A DNA stretch of 64,000 nt, from contig NZ_BPQU01000013.1 in the NCBI RefSeq assembly GCF_022179445.1, forward strand, positions 62,001 through 126,000, in the 5' to 3' direction. Positions 34,250 to 42,924 of this stretch are shown piece after piece. Within the stretch, counting starts at the first letter, position 1; the number at the start of each line of letters is the position of its first letter. The notes under the pieces are model-generated. The model worked only from the letters and a program-made list of their open reading frames with translations, searched no databases and had not been told where the DNA came from. The stretch comes from Methylobacterium mesophilicum. GTDB lineage: Bacteria > Pseudomonadota > Alphaproteobacteria > Rhizobiales > Beijerinckiaceae. Made by a program: the position numbers and the translations under genes.

Positions 34250-34265
34250 ACCCCAGCGGGTTCTT
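34248..34265 (+). terminator. Short hairpin at the cold-shock gene stop
   Basis: GAACCC-CAGC-GGGTTC followed by TT. The stem has six bases, overlaps the stop codon and has only a weak T tail, so it is a possible but unproven terminator. Confidence 0.35.
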
Positions 34266-34406
34266 ACCGGCCGCGCGGCGGCTCCCCCTTCCGACGCTTC
34301 CATCCGGGCGAGACCGTCCGGACGAGGGGGCGTCGGAGGCAACCAGCAGAAACGACGCCGGGCGCGCACAGACGTCCGGTCCAGAAAAGAAAAGACACAC
34401 ACGATA

Positions 34407-34643
34407 ATGATGTTCGAATACACGCGGCGCCGCGGCGTCCGCTCCCCCGTCACCGACGCATCGACCTTCCGGGTCGGTCGGCTGGCCCGGGCCAATTCCG
34501 CGACCGAGGCCAAGACCGATCTGAGCAACCTGATCGATCGGTCCTACAATTATCACTCCCCGCGGGAACTGCGTTGGCATCTGGCCGAGCGTCTGGGGCT
34601 GGCCCCCAACGCCGTGGTCATCCGCGAGGCGGCGGCGGCCTGA
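34407..34643 (+). CDS. Small hypothetical protein
   Basis: 78 residues, basic at the start (MMFEYTRRRGVRSP) and with a helical C-terminal half (LSNLIDRSYNYHSPRELRWH and LAERLGLAPNAVVIREA). Two adjacent ATG codons (34407, 34410) are possible starts; the ribosome site is poor. It has no membrane segment. I do not recognise it. It follows the cold-shock gene by about 160 bases on the same strand. Confidence 0.5.
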   Translation: MMFEYTRRRGVRSPVTDASTFRVGRLARANSATEAKTDLSNLIDRSYNYHSPRELRWHLAERLGLAPNAVVIREAAAA

Positions 34644-34966
34644 GGGCCGCCGTTCCTTCTGGGATATTCCAGCCGCTCGTGACGTATGGAGCCGTGTTCG
34701 ATCTCGGATCGAGCGCGGCTCTTGCGCGTCGTCGATCTGGCGTATGGCGCGTATTCCCGCCGCTCCTTTCCCGGGCACATGCAGCGCCAGCGGAATGCGA
34801 CCCGGGACCCGGCACATAACACCGCGCAGCGGCATCGTCGGCTCTCAGGCCGTGCCGCTGCGCGGCGCTTCCCCCGCTCGGTCCCGGATCATCTTCCACT
34901 CGCGTCCCAGGTGTCCCGCCAGCTGTCCGGCAAAGGGGGCGCGTGCGCCTCTTGCGCGGCGGTGCG
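34644..34966. other. Intergenic region, no gene identified
   Basis: Between the small hypothetical gene and the 3' end of the phosphatase gene. Several overlapping frames exist on both strands but all are Arg/Pro-rich shadows without ribosome sites. No hairpin or repeat of note was found. Confidence 0.45.
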
Positions 34967-35782
34967 CTACCGGTCCCAGGCCGCCAACACCCGATCGCGC
35001 AGCGCGACTGGCGTCGCCAGCAATTCGCCGTGGACGGGGTCCGGCCGATTGTAGGTGGTCGCCTCGCCCTTGAGGTCGCAGACCGTTCCGCCCGCCTCGC
35101 GCAGGATCAGGTCGGCCGCCGCGATGTCCCAGTCCCGGGCATTGCCGGAAATCAGCCCGACATCGACCGAGCCTTCCGCGACCCGGGCGAGCCGCAGGGC
35201 AAGCGACGGGATACGGTCGATCCGCTCGAAATCGACGCCGGCGCCGGCCCCGCGCGACAGGCGGTCGAGCATCGGCTTGGGGCCGGTGATGCGCGCCCCC
35301 GGAAGCGCCTCCTTCGAATCGACCCGGATCGGCTCGCCGTTGCGGGTCGCGCCGCGTCCGAGCACGGCCTCGTAATCAGCGTTGCCTACCGGGGCGTGGA
35401 CGAAGCCAATCCGCGGCTGTCCACCCGCCAGCAGGGCGACCGCGATCGACCAGTCGGGATGGCCGGACAGGAACGCCCGGGTGCCGTCGATCGGATCGAC
35501 GATCCACACCAGGTCGTGGCCGAGCCGCGCCGGATCGTCCGCGGTCTCCTCCGACAGCCACGCCGCCGCGGGCACCAGCGCGCTCAGGCGGATCTTCAGG
35601 AAGGTGTCGACCGCGACATCCGCCTCCGTCACCGGAGACCCGCCCGCCTTCGACCAGATCCGTGCGGAGGTCTGTCCGCCCAGCTTGAAGTACGGGCGGG
35701 CGATGTCGGCGGCCTCGCGCATGACCGCGCGCAGGTCCGGCATCAGGGCGGAGACGGCCGCGTCGGTGATGGGCTCGGGCAT
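34967..35782 (-). CDS. Inositol-monophosphatase-family phosphatase (CysQ-like)
   Basis: 271 residues from ATG 35782. Li+-sensitive phosphatase motifs: PAAAWLSEETADDP (metal-binding EE), LVWIVDPIDGTRAFLSGHPD (DPIDGT) and ARDWDIAAADLILREAGG (WD). The wording of the second motif is closest to 3'(2'),5'-bisphosphate nucleotidase CysQ, which removes phosphoadenosine phosphate from sulfur assimilation. An inositol or histidinol phosphatase role cannot be excluded. It is cytosolic. Confidence 0.82.
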   Translation of the reverse strand: MPEPITDAAVSALMPDLRAVMREAADIARPYFKLGGQTSARIWSKAGGSPVTEADVAVDTFLKIRLSALVPAAAWLSEETADDPARLGHDLVWIVDPIDGTRAFLSGHPDWSIAVALLAGGQPRIGFVHAPVGNADYEAVLGRGATRNGEPIRVDSKEALPGARITGPKPMLDRLSRGAGAGVDFERIDRIPSLALRLARVAEGSVDVGLISGNARDWDIAAADLILREAGGTVCDLKGEATTYNRPDPVHGELLATPVALRDRVLAAWDR

Positions 35783-36159
35783 CGCGCTCCGCAGGGCATG
35801 CGTCAGGCCCGGGATCGGGCCACGTCTGGGCCTCCGCCCGGCAGGTCGGATGAAGTGAGCCGGCTCGGCAGGCGGTGCTGGGTACCGGAGGGCCGTGCCG
35901 CCCGGTTCCGTGCGTTGTAGGGCGCTGCCGGCACGGCCACAAGGATCCGCACTCTGCCCCCGGGATCGATCGAGACCGATCGATCTTCGCAAGGATCTGT
36001 TGAGCATTCAAGGAAGCATTGAGCATTCCTCAAATGACATCCCCGTCCAGAATCGCTTAACGACGGTGATTAAGCTGTGCGGAGGAGTTCGGGTGCGATT
36101 TTGCTTGGCATAACCGACGGCCCCGAGCGGGCCGCCACTTGCTCCAGGGACCCGGAAAG
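35783..36159. other. Intergenic region with repeated TTGAGCATTC
   Basis: No gene is seen. TTGAGCATTC occurs twice in direct orientation (36000-36009 and 36019-36028), 19 bases apart; its TGAGCAT core equals the half-site of the nadA palindromes. This region lies about 130 bases before the start of the next gene. Confidence 0.45.
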
Positions 36160-36672
36160 ATGAACACTTCCTCGTTCACGGACGAACGCCGCGAAGGACT
36201 TTCGATGGATGCCCGTGGGGCCGCTGCTCTGGCCGATTTCGCTATCGCCGCATCGCCGCTTCCGGTGATCGGCCGCGTCTCCGGCGCCCGCAAGGCCGCC
36301 GGAATCGCCCTGGCCTACGCCACCGAGGACGCCGAGATCTGCGGCGCCGACCGGTTCAGCCTGATCCTGGTCGATGCCGAGGGCGAGGAGCTGGATCGCC
36401 TCGGCTGCTTCGACGAGGACGACGTGGTCGCCGTCTGGCGCGACATCGCCGCCCGGGCCGGGCTGGTCCGCATGATCGTCCGGGAGGATGGTGTCCTGGT
36501 GCCGGTCTCCGAGCAGATCGGCCGGCTGATCCTCGGGCGCGTGCGCATCCGCCGCCGGCATGCCGGGCTCGGCGCCCGCCGTCCGCGCTTCCTCGCCCGC
36601 CGCAAGACCGGCCGTCTTCCGGCCCGGCCGCAGATCTTTCGTGGTGAGAACGAGATCATCGCCCGCACCTGA
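36160..36672 (+). CDS. DUF6101-like conserved protein
   Basis: 170 residues from ATG 36160 (GGAAAG just upstream). The middle part alternates strands and helices (FSLILVDAEGEELDRLGCF, DVVAVWRDIAARAGLVRMIV); the end is strongly basic (RHAGLGARRPRFLARRKTGR), which is the feature I associate with the DUF6101 family in Rhizobiales. Function is unknown; the Arg-rich tail suggests nucleic acid contact. It converges on ubiA with a 15-base gap. Confidence 0.65.
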   Translation: MNTSSFTDERREGLSMDARGAAALADFAIAASPLPVIGRVSGARKAAGIALAYATEDAEICGADRFSLILVDAEGEELDRLGCFDEDDVVAVWRDIAARAGLVRMIVREDGVLVPVSEQIGRLILGRVRIRRRHAGLGARRPRFLARRKTGRLPARPQIFRGENEIIART

Positions 36673-36687
36673 GACCCCGGACGAACC

Positions 36688-37635
36688 TCAGGACAGGCTG
36701 CGCACCACCGCGTCCGCCGCGAGGCCCACGAACAGGATCAGGCCGGCGTCCCGGTTCGAGCGGAACAGCGTGAGCGCCCCGCGCCCGTCACGTTCCCGGA
36801 ACGACAGGACCTGCCAGGCCAGATGCCCGGCGAAGGCCGCGACCCCGATCCACCCGACCAGTCCCGCCCCCGCATCCCTGGCCGCCAGCGCCACGAAGCC
36901 CGCCGCGAGCGCGTAGCACAGGCCTACGGCGCCCCTGACGTGCCGGCCGAACAGCCGGGCCGAGGAGTGGATCCCGGCAATCTCGTCGTCCTCGATGTCC
37001 TGGACCGCGTAGATCGTGTCATAGCCCACCACCCAGCAGATCGTGCCCGCGTAGAGCAGCAGCGCCGGGGCATCGAGCCGGGCGAACAGGGCCGCCCAGC
37101 CCATCAGCGCGCCCCACGCGAAGGCCAGCCCCAGCACCGCCTGCGGCATCGGCATCACCCGCTTCATGAACGGATAGATCGCCACCGGCAGAAGGGAGCA
37201 GAGCCCGACGATCACGGCCTGCTCATTGAACTGGAGCAGCACCGCCAGCCCGACCAGCGCCTGAGCCAGCAGGAACAGGGCCGCGTGGCGCGGCCGGATC
37301 TGTCCGGAGGGAAGCGGGCGTTGCCGGGTTCGTTCGACCTGCGCGTCGAGGTCGCGGTCGGCGATGTCGTTGTAGGTCGAGCCCGCCCCGCGCATCGCCA
37401 CCGCGCCCACCAGGAACAGCAGGCAGTGCCAGGGATCGGGGAAGGACAGGTCCGCCTTGATCGCCGCCAGCGCGGAGGACCACCAGCACGGCAGCAGGAG
37501 AAGCCACCACCCGATCGGCCGGTCGATCCGCGCCAGGCGCAGATAGGGCCGCCAGGACCGAGGCGCCGCGCGCTCGACCCAGTGTCCGGTGACCGCGTCG
37601 GCCGGACGTCCGTCCCCCGCTGCCGTCCCGCTCAT
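36688..37635 (-). CDS. ubiA: 4-hydroxybenzoate polyprenyltransferase
   Basis: 315 residues from ATG 37635, with about eight to nine membrane helices. The two Asp-rich substrate motifs are present: STYNDIADRDLDAQVERTRQ and GYDTIYAVQDIEDDEIAG, which bind the Mg-polyprenyl diphosphate. It makes 3-polyprenyl-4-hydroxybenzoate in ubiquinone synthesis. An upstream GTG at 37704 is less likely. In alphaproteobacteria ubiA is often beside rsmE and gshA, as here. Confidence 0.93.
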   Translation of the reverse strand: MSGTAAGDGRPADAVTGHWVERAAPRSWRPYLRLARIDRPIGWWLLLLPCWWSSALAAIKADLSFPDPWHCLLFLVGAVAMRGAGSTYNDIADRDLDAQVERTRQRPLPSGQIRPRHAALFLLAQALVGLAVLLQFNEQAVIVGLCSLLPVAIYPFMKRVMPMPQAVLGLAFAWGALMGWAALFARLDAPALLLYAGTICWVVGYDTIYAVQDIEDDEIAGIHSSARLFGRHVRGAVGLCYALAAGFVALAARDAGAGLVGWIGVAAFAGHLAWQVLSFRERDGRGALTLFRSNRDAGLILFVGLAADAVVRSLS

Positions 37636-37719
37636 CGGTCGGATCTCCGGTCGTCCCACGTACGCATCCCCCCGTCTCGGAGGGGGGCCGCGCCGGACCC
37701 GCAATCCTCTCGGACGGCC

Positions 37720-38190
37720 TTACAGCGCGCCTTGCGGCAGCTTGAAGCTGCCGGTCAAGCCCGGGCCGCCGAGCAGGCCGCTGCTGGCGCCGTTCTGCGC
37801 CTGGGCGCGGGCCTGGGCCTCCATCTTGGTGGCTTGGGCCGCGACGCTGCAGATCTTGGTGCGGATGCCGCTGACCTTCAGGTGATCGGCCTTGAAGCCC
37901 TCGGCGAACGAATCCGGGATCGAGCACCATTCCTTGTTGGCGGTGATCCACTTGATGCCTTCGGCGCCGTTGGACTGCAGCTTGCCGAACAGCGCGCAGG
38001 CCTCCTGCGGGGTCATCTTCTTCTTGCTGTTCGAGGCCGCGTTCGCGCGGGAGACCAGCGCCTTGCGCTCGGCCAGGGTCTTCTGGATCGTACCGCATTC
38101 CGGCGCGGCACCCTGCGCGAAGGCCGCCGTTCCGAACAGCAGACCGCCGACGAGCGCCGCCGCCCCCAGACTCAAGCTCCCGTGTGCCAT
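37720..38190 (-). CDS. Secreted Cys-containing protein, unknown function
   Basis: 156 residues from ATG 38190. It has a clean signal peptide (LGAAALVGGLLFGTAAFA, cleavage before QGAAP). The mature protein is helical, with cysteines in PECGTI, EACALF, KEWCSIP and TKICSV, so two disulfides are likely. The C-terminal tail is Gln/Ala/Gly-rich. I do not recognise a domain. It lies just upstream of ubiA in the same direction, 84 bases away. Confidence 0.65.
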   Translation of the reverse strand: MAHGSLSLGAAALVGGLLFGTAAFAQGAAPECGTIQKTLAERKALVSRANAASNSKKKMTPQEACALFGKLQSNGAEGIKWITANKEWCSIPDSFAEGFKADHLKVSGIRTKICSVAAQATKMEAQARAQAQNGASSGLLGGPGLTGSFKLPQGAL

Positions 38191-38420
38191 CCCGCGACTC
38201 CCTCGACGCCTGCCGGAACCCGCGTGACGCCGGCTCCACTCCGTTCCCTTGGGTTCGCCATAGGAATGTGGCGTCAATCGAGCGGCAAACCGGCGAGGCG
38301 TTGCGCGTGTGGGAGAAGCGCCAAAAAGTCGCCCTCGTAACCTTTCGGCAACATGTCGCTGGTTGCGGGTTGCCGAGGCGGCGCGTTGACAGCCCGGCCG
38401 GGCCGCGCGACCACCCGGCC

Positions 38421-39173
38421 ATGCCGGCCTACGACTTCACCGCCCCCCGTCTCCACGTCGAACCGGACCTCGCCGCCGGAACCGTGCTGCCGCTCGACCG
38501 CGCCCAGGCGAATTACCTGCTCAACGTCCTGCGCCGGGGGCCGGACGACCCCGTGCTGGTGTTCAACGGGCGGGACGGCGAGTGGCGCGCGCATCTGGTC
38601 CAGACCGGCCGGAAGGGTGCGGACCTCCACGTCGCCGCGCGCACCCGCGCGCAGACGCCGCGCCCAGACCTGCACTACCTGTTCGCGCCCCTGAAGAGCG
38701 CGCGCCTGGATTACCTGGCCCAGAAGGCGGTGGAGATGGGCGCCGGGACGATCCGCCCGGTCATCACCCGCTACACACAGGGCGAGCGGATCAACATGGA
38801 CCGCCTGCGCGCCAACGCCGTCGAGGCGGCCGAGCAATGCGGCATCCTGGCGATCCCGGATTGTCCCGATCCGGACAAGCTCGGCCCCGTGCTCGCGGGC
38901 CTGGCGCCCGAGCGGCTGGTGGTGTTCTGCGACGAGGACGCCCCGGTGAGCGACCCGGTGCGGGCGCTCCGGGAGGCCGCCGACCCCGCCGCACCGCCGC
39001 CGCTGGCCGTCCTGGTCGGGCCGGAGGGCGGTTTCTCCGAGGAGGAGCGGACGGCGATCCGGGCCCGGCCCAACACCGTCGCGCTCTCCCTTGGGCCGCG
39101 CATCCTGCGGGCCGACACCGCTGCGGTGGCGGTGCTGACCCTTGTCCAGGCGGTGCTGGGCGACGCGCGCTGA
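38421..39173 (+). CDS. rsmE: 16S rRNA (uracil1498-N3)-methyltransferase
   Basis: 250 residues. N-terminal PUA-like domain (LDRAQANYLLNVLRRGPDDP) followed by a SPOUT methyltransferase domain with LAVLVGPEGGFSEEER and LSLGPRILRADTAAVAVL, the knotted SAM-binding motifs typical of RsmE. It methylates U1498 in helix 44 of 16S rRNA. The start ATG 38421 has only a weak ribosome site. It faces away from the secreted-protein/ubiA pair. Confidence 0.93.
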   Translation: MPAYDFTAPRLHVEPDLAAGTVLPLDRAQANYLLNVLRRGPDDPVLVFNGRDGEWRAHLVQTGRKGADLHVAARTRAQTPRPDLHYLFAPLKSARLDYLAQKAVEMGAGTIRPVITRYTQGERINMDRLRANAVEAAEQCGILAIPDCPDPDKLGPVLAGLAPERLVVFCDEDAPVSDPVRALREAADPAAPPPLAVLVGPEGGFSEEERTAIRARPNTVALSLGPRILRADTAAVAVLTLVQAVLGDAR

Positions 39174-39463
39174 TCGGTGAGCCGATTGGAATCATGTGTG
39201 CCTGCGCACATCAGGGTGGCAGGCCGCGGGATTGTTCCGCCGAAGCGGGGTGAACCGGGCTCCCGGTTCACGGCGCCGCGTTGTCGGTTCCCGAAGCCTC
39301 GATTATGTCCCAGGACGGACGCCAGCCGCGCCGCGCTCTCGGAGCCGGCGCGGATGTCCGTCCGGTCTCCGCTCGCGGGACGGGGTTGAACCGGACGGAC
39401 ACGCTGGAGCAGTCCGGTGCGCTCCCATCCCAGGCATAGTTCACAGGCACGGGCAGGCAGCGC

Positions 39464-40831
39464 ATGGCGCGCGACAGCAACGACAACACGCCGCTCACCA
39501 CGCGCGCCGAACTGATCGAGTGGTTCGCCGCCGGCGAGAAGCCGCCCGCGCGCTTCGCCATCGGCACGGAGCACGAGAAGATCCCGTTCTACCGGGAGAG
39601 CCGCGAGCCAGTGCCGTATGACGGCGAGCGGGGCATCCGCGCCCTGCTGGAAGGGCTCGCCCGCGAGACCGGCTGGGAGCCGATCCTCGACCTCGGCAAC
39701 ATCATCGGCCTGTCGGCCGAGGAGGGCGGGGCGATCTCGATCGAACCGGGCGGGCAGTTCGAGCTGTCCGGCGCGGCGCTACCGGACGTGCACGGCACCG
39801 CGGCCGAACTCGCCACGCATCTCGCAGCCACGAAGCGCGCGGCCGACCCCCTCGATATCGGCTTCCTGACGCTGGGCATGAGCCCGCGCTGGCGCCGGGA
39901 CGAGACGCCGGTCATGCCCAAGAGCCGCTACAAGATCATGGCCGGCTACATGCCGAAGGTCGGCTCGCTCGGCCTCGACATGATGCTGCGCACCGCCACC
40001 GTGCAGGTGAATCTCGACTTCGCCTCCGAGGCCGACATGGTGCGCAAGATGCGCGCCTCCCTGGCGCTCCAGCCGGTGGCCACCGCCTTGTTCGCCAACT
40101 CACCGTTCACCGACGGGCGGCCCAACGGCTTCCTGTCGCGCCGCTCGGAGATCTGGCGCGACACCGACCCGCACCGCACCGGCATGCTGCCCTTCGCGTT
40201 CGAATCCGGCTTCGGATACGAAGCCTATGTCGACTGGCTGCTCGACATGCCGATGTACTTCGTCAAGCGCGGCGACATCTACCACGACGTGTCGGGCGCC
40301 TCCTTCCGCGACCTGATGGCCGGCAAGCTGGCGCAGCTCCCGGGCGAGTACGCCACGGTGGCAGACTGGGCGAACCACGCCTCCACGGCCTTCCCGGAAG
40401 TCCGGCTCAAGCGCTTCCTGGAGATGCGTGGCGCCGATGTCGGCGATCCTGGCATGATCGCCGCCCAGGCCGCGTTCTGGGCCGGGCTACTCTACGACGA
40501 ATCGGCCCTCGACGCGGCCCTCGACCTGGTGAAGGGCTGGAGCCCGGCCAACCGGGAGGCCGCGCGAGCGACGGCGCCGCGCCTGGGGCTCGCCACGCCG
40601 GTCGCCAACACCACGCTCGGAGCCGTCGCCGCCGAGGCGCTGGCCATCGCGCGCGCGGGTCTTCGCGCACGGGCCCGGCGCGACGCCGAGGGCCGCGACG
40701 AGACCGTCTACCTTCAGCCCCTGGAGGCGATCGTCACGGCGGGGCGCACCCGGGCCGACGACCTGCTCGCCGATTACGAGGGCCGCTGGGGTGCCTGCGT
40801 GCGCCCGGCCTTCTCGGAATGCGTGTTCTGA
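39464..40831 (+). CDS. gshA: Glutamate-cysteine ligase (plant/alphaproteobacterial type)
   Basis: 455 residues, the length of the plant-like GCL group. It has FAIGTEHEKIPFYRESREPV, IIGLSAEEGGAISIEPGGQF, and MPKSRYKIMAGYMPKVGSLG with TATVQVNLDFASEADMVRKM, the conserved substrate and ATP contacts. It makes gamma-glutamylcysteine, the first step to glutathione, which methylotrophs can also use in formaldehyde handling. Plant-type GCLs are redox controlled by a disulfide, but the cysteines here are not obviously those. Confidence 0.94.
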   Translation: MARDSNDNTPLTTRAELIEWFAAGEKPPARFAIGTEHEKIPFYRESREPVPYDGERGIRALLEGLARETGWEPILDLGNIIGLSAEEGGAISIEPGGQFELSGAALPDVHGTAAELATHLAATKRAADPLDIGFLTLGMSPRWRRDETPVMPKSRYKIMAGYMPKVGSLGLDMMLRTATVQVNLDFASEADMVRKMRASLALQPVATALFANSPFTDGRPNGFLSRRSEIWRDTDPHRTGMLPFAFESGFGYEAYVDWLLDMPMYFVKRGDIYHDVSGASFRDLMAGKLAQLPGEYATVADWANHASTAFPEVRLKRFLEMRGADVGDPGMIAAQAAFWAGLLYDESALDAALDLVKGWSPANREAARATAPRLGLATPVANTTLGAVAAEALAIARAGLRARARRDAEGRDETVYLQPLEAIVTAGRTRADDLLADYEGRWGACVRPAFSECVF

Positions 40832-40934
40832 ACCGCGCGCCATCGAGACCGTGCGGCCGCACACCGTGGCGCGGAACGAAGTGCGATACCTGACGGTTCT
40901 CACGCCGATGGTTCAGCGCGTGGAGGAAGTGTCC

Positions 40935-41333
40935 ATGTCCCGCATCACCACATCTCTCGTCGCCGGCGCATCGGCGCTGGCCATGATCGCCGGTTCATTC
41001 ACCGCCGCCGAGGCGGCCCCTCTGCCGGCGCAAAGTGCCGTGCAGGTCGGCGGCCCCAGCACCCATATCGACACCGTCGGGTGGCGCCGGGGCTATTATG
41101 GCGGCGGCTACGGATACCGCCGCGGCTATGGCGGCCGCGTCGCCGGCGCCGTCGCGGCCGGTGCCGCCCTCGGCATCATCGGCGGGGCGCTGGCCGCCAG
41201 TGCGGCTCCCCGCTACGGCTATTACGGCGGCTACGGCTACCCGGCCTATGGCTACGGCTACGCGCCGGTCCGCAGCTACGCCTATCCCGCTTATGGCTAC
41301 CCGGCTTACGGCTACGACGATTACGGCTGGTAA
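40935..41333 (+). CDS. Secreted Gly/Tyr-rich protein, unknown function (paralogue 1)
   Basis: 132 residues, with GGAGGA upstream of ATG 40935. A signal peptide ends at AEA-APLPA. The mature part is Gly/Tyr-rich, with repeats such as RRGYYGGGYGYRRGYGG and YPAYGYGYAPVRSYAYPAYG, around one hydrophobic Gly/Ala segment (VAGAVAAGAALGIIGGALAA) like the glycine-zipper segments of small outer-membrane proteins. No enzyme motif is visible. A terminator follows. A shorter related protein lies 213 bases downstream. Confidence 0.75.
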   Translation: MSRITTSLVAGASALAMIAGSFTAAEAAPLPAQSAVQVGGPSTHIDTVGWRRGYYGGGYGYRRGYGGRVAGAVAAGAALGIIGGALAASAAPRYGYYGGYGYPAYGYGYAPVRSYAYPAYGYPAYGYDDYGW

Positions 41334-41359
41334 GTCCGTATTCCAATCTGCTCCAACAT

Positions 41360-41388
41360 TCCCGGTCTCATCGAGGCCGGGATTTTTT
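41360..41388 (+). terminator. Rho-independent terminator after the Gly/Tyr-rich gene
   Basis: CCCGGTCTC and GAGGCCGGG pair over nine bases (one G-U) with a three-base loop, flanked by a T-A pair and followed by TTTTTT. It lies 27 bases past the stop. Confidence 0.88.
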
Positions 41389-41546
41389 GTCACCTGTCAG
41401 ACACGCTGTCCTGGGCCGAGTCCCCGATCCGAATCACCTTCAACGGGAGCCGCAAGCTTCAGCCAAGGCCCGCGAGGCTAGTCTGCCGCAGGCCATGTGA
41501 TCGGATCCCTCCGAGGCCGAATCGTCCTCGTCAGGAGACCGACGCC

Positions 41547-41879
41547 ATGACTCGCCACACCGTCGCGCTTGCGGCCGGCGTCTTATCCGCCGTGACGGCC
41601 GGCGGCGTTTGCTTCGCCGCGGATCTGGGGCCGTATCGCGCCCAACGCGCCGTCCCGGTCGCACGCCCGCCCGTGGGTGCGGGACTCGTCGCAGAGGCAC
41701 GGGTCCGTCCGGAATACAGCTATTACGGCGAGTACGGCTATCCGGTGCCGTTCGGTTACGGATACGGATACGCGCCGACCCCTGGTCGCAACATGGAATA
41801 CGGCTATTACGGCCCGACCTACTATGTGTTCGCGCCGGACACGTATCGCGGTCCGGTCTTCGGCTATCACGAGTGGTAG
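41547..41879 (+). CDS. Secreted Tyr-rich protein, unknown function (paralogue 2)
   Basis: 110 residues, with AGGAGA upstream of ATG 41547. Signal peptide to about CFA-ADLGP. The mature protein has YSYYGEYGYPVPFGYGYGYA and MEYGYYGPTYYVFAP, closely resembling the Tyr-rich repeats of the neighbour upstream, but it lacks the Gly/Ala hydrophobic segment. It is probably a periplasmic or surface protein of related origin. Confidence 0.7.
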   Translation: MTRHTVALAAGVLSAVTAGGVCFAADLGPYRAQRAVPVARPPVGAGLVAEARVRPEYSYYGEYGYPVPFGYGYGYAPTPGRNMEYGYYGPTYYVFAPDTYRGPVFGYHEW

Positions 41880-41925
41880 TCGGCCGTCGCGAGCGCGGGT
41901 ATCGGTGCGGGATGAGGCCGACCCC

Positions 41926-42183
41926 GTGCAGGACGACGAACCGGATCGTGTCGAACTCGACTTGACCGGGTTGAAATGCCCGCTCCCGGTCCTGCGCACC
42001 CGCAAGGCCCTGCGCGCGCTGGGCGCCGGGCGGGTCCTGGTGGTCACCTGCACGGATCCGATGGCGATGATCGACATCCCGAACCTCGTGCGCGAGGAGG
42101 GTGCCCGGCTCGATTCGGCCGAGCGGGACGGCGATCGCCTGCGTTTCCGCATGACGGCCTCCGCGAAGCCGCCGCATTCCTGA
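41926..42183 (+). CDS. TusA-family sulfurtransferase-like protein
   Basis: 85 residues from GTG 41926 (GAGG eight bases upstream; GTG 41905 is an alternative). It has LDLTGLKCPLPVLRTRKALR, the CPxP motif whose cysteine accepts a persulfide, and the fold continues with VLVVTCTDPMAMIDIPNLV. TusA-like proteins relay sulfur for tRNA thiolation or molybdenum cofactor. The next gene starts 38 bases downstream in the same direction. Confidence 0.85.
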   Translation: MQDDEPDRVELDLTGLKCPLPVLRTRKALRALGAGRVLVVTCTDPMAMIDIPNLVREEGARLDSAERDGDRLRFRMTASAKPPHS

Positions 42184-42221
42184 GCGATCCGTCCGGTTCC
42201 CAGGGATATGGCGGAGACGGC

Positions 42222-42788
42222 ATGGCACCACGGATCGGGGGCGTGCGCCTCGTGCACGAGGGATGGGCCCGCTACCTCGTGGCCGAGGTGATGCAGGACG
42301 ACGGCACGCGCATCACGCGCGAAATGGAGGATCACGGCCGCGCCGTCGCGGTGCTGCCGTACGATCCGGTCCGGCGGGTGGCGACGCTGGTCTCGCAGTT
42401 CCGGGCGCCGGTGCTCTATTCCGGCGGTCCGCCGAGCCATGTCGAGGTCCCGGCGGGGCTGCTCGATGACGGCGCGCCGGAGGACGAGGTCCGGCGCGAG
42501 GCCGCCGAGGAGACCGGGCTGCGCCTCGGCACCCTCGACCTCGTGGCCAGCGCCTGGACGATGCCGGGCATCTCGACCGAGCGGATGGACCTGTTCCTGG
42601 CGGCCTACGGGGAATCCGACCGCACCGGCGCCGGCGGCGGCCTGGCCGCGGAGGGTGAGGCGGTGGCCGTGCATGAGATCCCGCTGCCGGAACTCCTGGC
42701 CATGACCCGCCGCGGCGCCCTCACCGACATGAAGTCGCTGCTGCTGCTCTTTGCTCTCCAATTGCGCCGGCCGGAGTTGTTTGCGTAG
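42222..42788 (+). CDS. Nudix hydrolase, NudK-like
   Basis: 188 residues. The Nudix helix reads PAGLLDDGAPEDEVRREAAE followed by ETGL. The RE..EE.G part is intact, while the front differs from the plain consensus in the same way as the NudK/GDP-mannose hydrolase branch (AGLLD.). It has the N-terminal swap domain with EMEDHGRAVAVLPYDP and acts on a nucleotide sugar or ADP-ribose. Given nearby polysaccharide genes, a nucleotide-sugar substrate is plausible, but that is inference. Confidence 0.85.
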   Translation: MAPRIGGVRLVHEGWARYLVAEVMQDDGTRITREMEDHGRAVAVLPYDPVRRVATLVSQFRAPVLYSGGPPSHVEVPAGLLDDGAPEDEVRREAAEETGLRLGTLDLVASAWTMPGISTERMDLFLAAYGESDRTGAGGGLAAEGEAVAVHEIPLPELLAMTRRGALTDMKSLLLLFALQLRRPELFA

Positions 42789-42924
42789 CCGACTGAAGCT
42801 CGCCCGCGACACGTTGGAATGACAGACGACGGTGGGGCGAAGCCGGACGAACGACTGTCCAATCACGCTGACGATCAGGGCGTGGATGGGATGGGGCTTG
42901 CGCACCCGGCGCCGGCCCGCCCCC

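Noticed and set aside
36057..36159. CtrA box near TTAACGACGGTGATTAAG
   Set aside because: The two TTAA halves are nine bases apart, not seven, and the match to the consensus is poor.
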